Shown piece by piece: positions 58,211 through 64,000 of a stretch of 64,000 bases of DNA; the stretch's first letter is position 1, and each line of letters starts with the position of its first letter. The position numbers and the translations under genes were made by a program. The stretch lies in assembly GCF_007896845.1 (NCBI RefSeq), contig NZ_VOHS01000006.1:186001-250000 (forward strand). The letters run 5' to 3'. The stretch is from Chitinophaga pinensis. GTDB taxonomy: Bacteria; Bacteroidota; Bacteroidia; Chitinophagales; Chitinophagaceae. The notes beneath the pieces were generated by a model. The model saw nothing but the letters and a program-made list of their open reading frames with translations. It had not been told where the DNA came from and did no database searches.

Positions 58211-58840
58211 TTACAGCGATTGTAGCTCTGTCAGCAGGTTCTGACGGGCAATTGTTTCGCGTTGTTCGCGGAAGCCTTCGGTTTTATAGATGGAAGGCTG
58301 ATCCAGAAAATGCTGTAATACTTTCTTTCTGCCTGCATTATACACATCATCAGTATAGATATGATACTCTTCACGTATCTGCTTTGCATAACCTGCATAT
58401 ACATCTGCTGTTGTGCCCAGTATAGAAAGGTCGAAATCGAGGAAATAGTCCAGATCCGGATGAGCGTTTGCGTTGACATGCGTTTTGGTGGCACGGATGA
58501 AGTGCATCACACCTTCGATATCAGCCGCAGGATAGCTGGTCTGCCATAGGTATTCAGCAGCAGCCATGGCGCTTTGTTCCTCGTTATCCGCCCGTTTTAC
58601 ATCATAAATGAGATCATGAAAGAAGATGGCCAGCAGAAAATTTTCATTGTCTGCAATGAGGTCGCTATGCTCCAGTTGTAACTGCAACAGGGCATAGAGA
58701 TGGTGTAAGTTATGATAATGACGGTCTGTGGCTGAATAGTGCCTGATAATCAGTTCGAAGCCCTGATCTATCAGTGCCTGGCTTTTGGTATATGGTTCCA
58801 GCAATTGATTCCAGACGTTGTTTAAAGTATCTATCTGCAT
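58211..58840 (-). CDS. HD-domain hydrolase
   Basis: Cytoplasmic protein of 209 residues. The metal-binding HD motif is FFHDLIYD (about 68-75), with upstream YHNLHHLYALL supplying the first His pair. This matches a Bacteroidota family annotated as predicted metal-dependent HD phosphohydrolase. The substrate is unknown. The gene is transcribed alone, between the DUF4421 gene and the aconitase terminator. Confidence 0.87.
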   Translation of the reverse strand: MQIDTLNNVWNQLLEPYTKSQALIDQGFELIIRHYSATDRHYHNLHHLYALLQLQLEHSDLIADNENFLLAIFFHDLIYDVKRADNEEQSAMAAAEYLWQTSYPAADIEGVMHFIRATKTHVNANAHPDLDYFLDFDLSILGTTADVYAGYAKQIREEYHIYTDDVYNAGRKKVLQHFLDQPSIYKTEGFREQRETIARQNLLTELQSL

Positions 58841-58861
58841 AGGGGTAAAGGTAAAAATAAA

Positions 58862-58889
58862 AATCCCGCCTGCAGAAGCAGACGGGATT
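58862..58889 (-). terminator. Terminator of the aconitase gene
   Basis: Stem AATCCCGCCTGC (58862-58873) with GCAGACGGGATT (58878-58889), one mismatch, four-base loop and a T-rich tract beyond it on the minus strand. The aconitase stop is at 58912. Confidence 0.85.
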
Positions 58890-58911
58890 CTTTATCATTT
58901 ATAGCCGTAGG

Positions 58912-61185
58912 CTACTGTGCTTTTTTAGCAAACTGTGCGCGGATTACGTTCAGTGCACCACCCGCTTTGAACCACTCGATCTGTTGTTCATTGTAGGTGT
59001 GGTTTACCAGTATTTCGTCTTTGCTGCCGTCTTTGTGGTTAGCCACGACAGTCAGCTGTTTGCCGGGAGCGAAAGTGGTCAGACCATTGATATCAAAGGT
59101 ATCATCTTCGAGGATCTTATCGTAGTCTTCTTTGTTGGCGAAGGTCAATCCCAGCATACCCTGTTTTTTCAGGTTTGTTTCGTGGATACGGGCGAAAGAT
59201 TTCACCAGAATAGCACGAACGCCCAGATGACGTGGTTCCATAGCAGCGTGTTCGCGGCTGGATCCTTCACCATAGTTTTCATCACCTACTACTACTGAAC
59301 CGATGTTCGCCGCTTTGTAAGCACGCTGTACAACAGGTACGCCTGCGTATTCGCCTGTCAGCTGGTTTTTAACGGTATCAGTTTTATCGTTGTATGCGTT
59401 CACCGCACCGATCAGCATGTTGTTAGAGATGTTGTCGAGGTGACCACGGTATTTTAACCACGGACCGGCCATAGAGATGTGGTCAGTAGTACATTTACCT
59501 TTTGCTTTGATCAGCAGTTTCAATCCTTTCAGATCAGTACCTTCCCATGCAGCGAATGGCGCCAGCAGTTGCAGACGATCGCTGGTTGGGGATACGATTA
59601 CCTGTACACCGCTACCATCAACAGCAGGTGCCTGATAACCCGGATCATCTACTGAGAAGCCTCTTGCGGGCAGTTCGAAACCGGTAGGTTCGTCCAGCAT
59701 TACTTCCTGACCATCTTTGGCTTTCAGTTTATCCGTCAGCGGGTTGAACGTAAGGTCACCAGCGATGGCGAAAGCTGTAACGATTTCCGGAGAAGCAACG
59801 AAAGCATGTGTTGCGGCCAGACCATCATTTCTCTTCGCGAAGTTACGGTTGAAGGAAGTGATGATAGAGTTCTTACGGTTAGGATCATCGATGTGACGAG
59901 CCCACTGACCGATACAAGGACCGCAGGCATTAGCCAGTACAATACCGCCGATCTGGTCGAATGTATTTAACAGACCGTCTCTTTCGATGGTATAACGTAC
60001 CAGTTCAGAACCCGGTGTGATAGTATATTCCGCTTTAACGTCGAGGTTTTTATCAACCGCCTGTTTCGCGAGGGAAGCAGCACGGGAGATATCTTCGTAA
60101 GAAGAGTTGGTGCAGGATCCGATCAGGGCAACTTCCAGTTTTTCCGGCCAGTTGTTTTCCTTTACAGCCTGTGCGAATTTGGAGATAGGCCATGCTAAGT
60201 CCGGCGTGAACGGACCGTTTACATGTGGCTCCAGTTCGTCGAGGTTGATCTCAATAACCTGATCGTAATATTTGGAAGGATCTGCGTATACTTCTGTATC
60301 AGGACGCAGGTGTTCTTTTACACCATCAGCCAGTGCAGCGATTTCCTGACGCTCAGTAGCATTCAGGTATGCAGCAATTTTGGTATCATAAGCGAATACG
60401 GAGCAGGTTGCACCGATTTCAGCACCCATGTTACAGATGGTGCCTTTACCGGTAGCGCTCAGGCTATCAGCACCTTCACCGAAGTATTCAACGATGCAGC
60501 CTGTACCACCTTTTACGGTCAGTACACCTGCAACTTTCAGGATAACGTCTTTTGGAGACGTCCAGCCGCTCAGTTTACCAGTTAATTTAACACCGATCAG
60601 TTTTGGCATTTTCAGCTCCCATGGTAAGCCTGCCATCACGTCTACTGCGTCAGCACCACCCACACCGATAGCGAGCATACCCAAACCACCTGCATTGGGT
60701 GTATGTGAGTCTGTTCCGATCATCAGACCGCCCGGGAAAGCATAATTTTCCAGTACAACCTGGTGAATGATACCAGCACCCGGTTTCCAGAAACCAATGC
60801 CATATTTGTTTGAAATAGAAGCCAGAAAGTCATATACCTCCTTATTCGTGTCCACAGCAGTCGCCAGGTCTTCTGCAGCGCCTGTCTTTGCCTGAATGAG
60901 GTGATCACAGTGTACAGTAGAAGGGACTGCTACTTTATCACGACCACAGGTCATGAATTGTAACAGGGCCATCTGTGCAGTAGCATCCTGCATCGCTACG
61001 CGATCGGGTGCAAACTCCACATAAGACTTTCCACGCTCAAACGCTGTAGTGGTCGGAGCATATAAGTGAGCATATAAAATCTTCTCAGACAGTGTGAGCG
61101 GGCGTCCTAGCATTTTACGGGTAGCTTCCACCTTACCCGGCAGTGCCGCATACACTTTTTTAATCATTTCGATATCAAACACCAT
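58912..61185 (-). CDS. acn: Aconitate hydratase
   Basis: TCA-cycle aconitase, 757 residues, of the mitochondrial-like AcnA type common in Bacteroidota. The iron-sulfur cysteines lie in [14 protein letters not shown] and [11 protein letters not shown]. The N-terminal catalytic blocks ([48 protein letters not shown]) and the C-terminal swivel motif [15 protein letters not shown] are intact. Its normal by-product trans-aconitate is the substrate of the Tam-like class found in the leucine operon about 35 kb away. Confidence 0.97.
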   Translation of the reverse strand: MVFDIEMIKKVYAALPGKVEATRKMLGRPLTLSEKILYAHLYAPTTTAFERGKSYVEFAPDRVAMQDATAQMALLQFMTCGRDKVAVPSTVHCDHLIQAKTGAAEDLATAVDTNKEVYDFLASISNKYGIGFWKPGAGIIHQVVLENYAFPGGLMIGTDSHTPNAGGLGMLAIGVGGADAVDVMAGLPWELKMPKLIGVKLTGKLSGWTSPKDVILKVAGVLTVKGGTGCIVEYFGEGADSLSATGKGTICNMGAEIGATCSVFAYDTKIAAYLNATERQEIAALADGVKEHLRPDTEVYADPSKYYDQVIEINLDELEPHVNGPFTPDLAWPISKFAQAVKENNWPEKLEVALIGSCTNSSYEDISRAASLAKQAVDKNLDVKAEYTITPGSELVRYTIERDGLLNTFDQIGGIVLANACGPCIGQWARHIDDPNRKNSIITSFNRNFAKRNDGLAATHAFVASPEIVTAFAIAGDLTFNPLTDKLKAKDGQEVMLDEPTGFELPARGFSVDDPGYQAPAVDGSGVQVIVSPTSDRLQLLAPFAAWEGTDLKGLKLLIKAKGKCTTDHISMAGPWLKYRGHLDNISNNMLIGAVNAYNDKTDTVKNQLTGEYAGVPVVQRAYKAANIGSVVVGDENYGEGSSREHAAMEPRHLGVRAILVKSFARIHETNLKKQGMLGLTFANKEDYDKILEDDTFDINGLTTFAPGKQLTVVANHKDGSKDEILVNHTYNEQQIEWFKAGGALNVIRAQFAKKAQ

Positions 61186-61221
61186 GGAAAAAAAATTTAT
61201 GACCTATTAGAAAATGCATCG

Positions 61222-61229
61222 CAAAATTA
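61222..61229 (-). promoter_or_regulatory. Candidate -7 promoter element for aconitase (TAATTTTG)
   Basis: Exact TAnnTTTG on the minus strand, 36 bases ahead of the ATG at 61185. No -33 element is obvious. Confidence 0.42.
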
Positions 61230-61383
61230 ATTAAATTAAGCCAGTTTATAAAAGACATGTAGGCGACTGTCTGCAAGTTGAGCTCATAGACAACCGGTTA
61301 CCCTACCGGTTCACAAAGTAAATGCCACTAATTCACTGCCAACGCACTATCAGTCAACTCCGGCGGCAAAACCTGGACTTGTT

Positions 61384-61409
61384 TTTGACCCGGGATTGTA
61401 ATAAATTTG
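61384..61409 (+). promoter_or_regulatory. Candidate promoter of the PspC-like gene
   Basis: Exact -7 motif TAAATTTG at 61402-61409 and a TTTG at 61384-61387. The spacer of 14 bases is shorter than the usual 19 or more, so only the -7 part is convincing. The ATG is four bases downstream, which would imply a leaderless or nearly leaderless mRNA. Confidence 0.35.
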
Positions 61410-61413
61410 ATAT

Positions 61414-61635
61414 ATGAACCGATTTAAAGATTTCGTGGAATGGCAGGCCTTTGGAGTCTGTACAGCTATCGGCAATAAGCTTGGGATAGCTACCTCACGT
61501 ATCCGTTTGTTTTTTATCTATACCTCATTCGTTACGATGGGCTCTCCGCTTATCGTCTATATGATCATGGCTTTCTGGGTGAATATGAAAAATTATATCC
61601 TGAATGCCCGCAGAAACCCCCTTAGGTACTTATAG
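61414..61635 (+). CDS. PspC-domain small membrane protein
   Basis: Protein of 73 residues matching the PspC domain: GVCTAIGNKLGIATSRIRLFF (cited as residues about 14-34) followed by a membrane helix around 35-58 (GSPLIVYMIMAFWV). PspC-type proteins sense envelope stress in proteobacteria with PspA/PspB partners. No psp partner is adjacent here, so the role is unassigned. Confidence 0.85.
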   Translation: MNRFKDFVEWQAFGVCTAIGNKLGIATSRIRLFFIYTSFVTMGSPLIVYMIMAFWVNMKNYILNARRNPLRYL

Positions 61636-62257
61636 TTTCCATCTAGGCTTATCAGTTAACCTCGGGCAATTTAAATAATTGACAGATGCATCCCGCTCAG
61701 GGACATGTTATTGGCATCTTATGCGATAATATGTACAATATATTGTTATGTCTGTTGCGCGTTGCTGCACGCATTCCACCGGAAACGGCCATCCCTTTTT
61801 CATACATGCAGGGAATCAAGGGAGGATATCCAGCCCATAGCTGTTATTATCTGTTGTTTCGAAGTACAAGCTGACTACACCGCTATTACACCGTCATTTA
61901 TTCGTTTATGAACGGATAGATAATGGCGTAGTCGCGGTATACCTTCATTGTAATACGGAGAGATTTGTTGTAACCGACTATAAACTAATTATTTAAGGGT
62001 GTTTTGAACGTAGCAGGTATATAATGTCCACGGTGTTAACTTATTATACACTATATGATACCCTTTGTGCATGTGAATAGCTGCTGTACACACAAAAAAC
62101 GTTAAAAGAGGAGATTTTTTATATTTTTTCTTATTTATTTTCAATTGATTATAATCTTCAGGCCTCAGAGACTTCTTTAAATTCAATATGTCTTTAGAAT
62201 CCGGGTATACCTTGCCTTTATAATTGCCATAAAATTTTAACCAAATACACGATAAAG
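61636..62257. other. 622-base AT-rich spacer without a supported gene
   Basis: I see only short unsupported open frames (61686-61911), with no family pattern or good start context. There are weak inverted stretches (GACTACACC near 61871 against GGCGTAGTC near 61924). The last 40 bases hold the region upstream of the DUF4382 lipoprotein gene. No tRNA-like fold or repeat array is visible. Confidence 0.5.
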
Positions 62258-63061
62258 ATGAAAATGCCTTCACTGAAACATGTGGCAAGTGGTATGCTGC
62301 TTTTAAGTACCGCGTTATTAATGTCTGCCTGTTCGAAAGACGACAATCAGGGCAAAGCCCGTATTCAGGTCGCACTGACCGATGATCCCGGAGATTTTAA
62401 AGCTGTTTACATCGATGTGCAGGAAGTGAACGTCAACTACAATGACAGTGATGATAATGGATGGCAGGCTTTACCCGGCATGAAAAAAGGACGGTATAAC
62501 CTCCTGACCCTTGTCAATGATAAGGATACTGTATTGGCGGATGCGGAAATCACTTCCGGTACTATCAAGGAAATCAGACTGGTATTGGGGGATAATAACT
62601 GGGTAGTGACCAACAATGGTGATTCTGTTAAGTTGCAGACGCCCAGCGGACAGTCATCCGGTATAAAACTGAAGATCAATATGCCGGTATCAGGTGGTAT
62701 TCTTTACAAATTGTTATTAGATTTCGATGTGGCAAAATCTATACACGAAGCGGGCAATTCAGGGAAATATATCCTGAAACCTGTTATCAGAACTGTACTC
62801 GAAGCACAAGGTGGAAGTATTCAGGGCGTAGTATTACCGGCAGTGTTACCTTCAGCAGTATTGGTCCTGAATGGACAGGATACGATAGCAAGTACTTACT
62901 CCGGTATTGGCGGTGCTTATTTCCTCAAGGGAATCGCTGCAGGCAGTTATTCACTGCATTATATTTCTGTTGATTCAACGCTGCAACCGGCCATCAGACA
63001 AAGTGTTGTCGTAGAAACAGGTAAAATAACGAAAATAGATACACTGACGTTAATTCGGTAA
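62258..63061 (+). CDS. DUF4382 lipoprotein with carboxypeptidase-like regulatory domain
   Basis: Lipoprotein of 267 residues with a lipobox (LMSAC, Cys25). The DUF4382 pattern (VALTDDPGDFKAVYIDVQEV, cited as residues about 38-57) is followed by a beta-sandwich and, at about 187-262, a carboxypeptidase-regulatory-like fold (GIGGAYFLKGIAAGSYSLHY). Such proteins are exported and anchored, and probably bind a surface ligand. The function is unknown. It has its own terminator. Confidence 0.88.
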   Translation: MKMPSLKHVASGMLLLSTALLMSACSKDDNQGKARIQVALTDDPGDFKAVYIDVQEVNVNYNDSDDNGWQALPGMKKGRYNLLTLVNDKDTVLADAEITSGTIKEIRLVLGDNNWVVTNNGDSVKLQTPSGQSSGIKLKINMPVSGGILYKLLLDFDVAKSIHEAGNSGKYILKPVIRTVLEAQGGSIQGVVLPAVLPSAVLVLNGQDTIASTYSGIGGAYFLKGIAAGSYSLHYISVDSTLQPAIRQSVVVETGKITKIDTLTLIR

Positions 63062-63094
63062 TAGTAGTGGATATCTGTTACAGACAAGCATAAA

Positions 63095-63130
63095 CAAAAA
63101 ATCCATCTGCTTTGGCGGATGGATTTTTTG
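63095..63130. terminator. Bidirectional terminator
   Basis: Sixteen-base arms (63095-63110 and 63115-63130: CAAAAAATCCATCTGC with GCGGATGGATTTTTTG, one G-T pair) and a four-base loop. It lies between convergent genes. Confidence 0.9.
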
Positions 63131-63143
63131 TTGCGTGTTTATC

Positions 63144-63548
63144 TTAATCCAGATGGAAATTTGTCATTGCGTGATAGTGGTTCTGCAACTGATTCACAGT
63201 GATTGCACCTTTAATTTCTCTGTGTTCATCCCGGTAATCCAATCTGGTAGCCGGATGACCGTCATCAAGGGTGTGCAGTTTTACGGAGAATGGCCCGCGT
63301 ACATAAATTTCGCCGCCGCCGTTCACTGAGAGAGATTCGTCCTTTTTGAACTTAAGTTTCAGTAACTGTTCTTCATTTAGTGGAATTGAATAGAGGTCCT
63401 GCAGGTCATACCAGAATTCCTGTTCTCCGGTTAATACACAAACCTGTTTGTCTTCGCGGTTAACTTCCAATACCTGACCTTCCACCGTTTTGCCTTCATA
63501 CTCCACTAAAACTGTATCTCCTGCTTTTACGTCATGTAAATTGATCAT
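63144..63548 (-). CDS. Conserved small protein of unknown function
   Basis: Cytoplasmic protein of 134 residues. The first 45 residues (VKAGDTVLVEYEGKTVEGQVLEV) look like an SH3-like or KOW-type beta barrel. The rest is mixed alpha/beta, with YSIPLNEEQLLKL in the middle and HYHAMTNFHLD at the end. I believe related proteins occur across Chitinophagaceae. No function is known to me. Confidence 0.78.
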   Translation of the reverse strand: MINLHDVKAGDTVLVEYEGKTVEGQVLEVNREDKQVCVLTGEQEFWYDLQDLYSIPLNEEQLLKLKFKKDESLSVNGGGEIYVRGPFSVKLHTLDDGHPATRLDYRDEHREIKGAITVNQLQNHYHAMTNFHLD

Positions 63549-63629
63549 GGTGAGTAAAATTTTTGGGTGTTTAGTATTATAGTTATAGTCTGAAAAAGAG
63601 TTGGTCGTAGTCTTATCCTAAGATAAGAA

Positions 63630-63704
63630 ATAGTCCATAGACTATAGCTTTTTTCCTGTCTTGTTTTTATACAAAAGACAGGCCAGCTATCATCTATGGA
63701 CTAT
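63630..63704. repeat. Nested palindrome, possible dispersed intergenic repeat
   Basis: Outer arms at 63630-63649 and 63685-63704 (ATAGTCCATAGACTATAGCT and its near-complement) match at 18 of 20 positions. An inner stem CCTGTCTT (63655-63662) pairs with AAGACAGG (63675-63682). It fills the spacer before kdsA. Confidence 0.6.
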
Positions 63705-63729
63705 CAGCTATAATACCGGGAACGGTCCC

Positions 63730-64000
63730 TTATCTTACTACTTCACGGATTCTTACCAGATCTTCCAGCAATCCTTCCAGTAAATCAAGGTGCAGCATAT
63801 TGGCGCCGTCTGATTTCGCTTTGGATGGATCAGGATGTGTTTCGATGAACAGACCATCTGCACCGGTAGCAATAGCTGCTTTGGCGATAGTGCTGATCAG
63901 TTTCGGATTACCACCGGTAACGCCGCTGGTCTGGTTAGGCTGTTGCAGGGAGTGTGTACAATCCATGATAACAGGTACACCATGTTCACGCATGATCGGA
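63730..64000 (-). CDS. kdsA: 3-deoxy-8-phosphooctulonate synthase, 3' part
   Basis: C-terminal end of KDO-8-phosphate synthase, the LPS inner-core sugar enzyme. The frame runs off the window edge at 64000, so the start and most of the protein are missing. The visible part includes VIMDCTHSLQQPN, a gap region GGNPKLISTIAKAA, and the metal and substrate motif GLFIETHPDPSKAKSDGAN. These match KdsA rather than the related DAHP synthases. The stop is TAA at 63732-63730. A palindromic repeat lies just downstream. Confidence 0.92.
   Translation of the reverse strand, partial: PIMREHGVPVIMDCTHSLQQPNQTSGVTGGNPKLISTIAKAAIATGADGLFIETHPDPSKAKSDGANMLHLDLLEGLLEDLVRIREVVR

Noticed and set aside
61686-61911. 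Two overlapping small open frames in the spacer after the PspC gene
   Set aside because: They overlap each other, have no family pattern or promoter, and look like chance frames.

Overview
The window looks like chromosome of a Bacteroidota bacterium, most likely Chitinophagaceae and Chitinophaga-like. Evidence: a type IX secretion C-terminal sorting domain on the glycoside hydrolase at 51.3-53.6 kb; several Bacteroidota-typical families (DUF4421, DUF4382, DUF4954, DUF4369-TlpA); weak or absent Shine-Dalgarno sequences; and exact copies of the Bacteroidota -7 promoter motif TAnnTTTG, correctly oriented, ahead of many genes. Base composition is moderate by eye. I see no rRNA, tRNA, CRISPR array, insertion sequence, integrase or phage gene. 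The genus is an inference.

Layout. 0-5.8 kb: tripartite RND efflux operon (TolC-like, AcrA-like, AcrB-like) closed by a strong terminator. 5.9-11.5 kb: a small anti-sigma-like protein, an AsmA-family protein, a TrmH-type RNA methyltransferase, two small unknown genes and an NmrA-like protein. 11.6-15.1 kb: nrdB-nrdA, an aerobic class I ribonucleotide reductase with eukaryote-like tails, preceded by a 466-base spacer that folds as a rod-like RNA. 15.6-20.4 kb: an ABC exporter pair, a DUF2314 protein, an exported Gfo/Idh/MocA protein and a membrane protein. 20.4-22.0 kb: a large helical-repeat protein.

22.2-27.7 kb: leucine operon leuC-(methyltransferase)-leuD-leuB-leuA, with a trans-aconitate-methyltransferase-like gene between the two isopropylmalate isomerase subunits. 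27.8-28.5 kb: a VanX-type D-Ala-D-Ala dipeptidase. 28.6-34.7 kb: a non-phosphorylating 6-deoxysugar (L-fucose or L-rhamnose) catabolic operon with two SDR dehydrogenases, a FAH-family hydrolase, a mutarotase, a lactonase and a FucP-like transporter. The expected sugar-acid dehydratase is not in the window. 34.8-38.3 kb: a TlpA-like thioredoxin, an O-methyltransferase, and an MbnP/MbnH-like pair (metal-binding protein plus diheme peroxidase). 38.3-42.4 kb: glmS with a downstream DUF4954 beta-helix protein. 42.6-46.2 kb: a degenerate histidine-phosphatase lipoprotein, MgtE, a bestrophin and a small SET-domain protein.

46.3-54.8 kb: histidine utilisation (MarR regulator, hutH, hutU, hutI, then hutG), with hutG separated by an oppositely oriented secreted GH5 enzyme. 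54.9-64 kb: small secreted proteins, purU, a YfcE-like phosphoesterase, a DUF4421 protein, an HD hydrolase, aconitase, a PspC protein, a DUF4382 lipoprotein, a small conserved protein and the 3' end of kdsA cut by the window edge.

Most of the window is ordinary core genome. The parts most worth following are the methyltransferase inside the leucine operon, the rod-like RNA ahead of nrdB, the MbnP/MbnH pair, the incomplete deoxysugar operon with its unusual FucP, the two-gene unknown unit at 9.9-10.6 kb, the SET protein, and intergenic palindromes that look like dispersed repeats.
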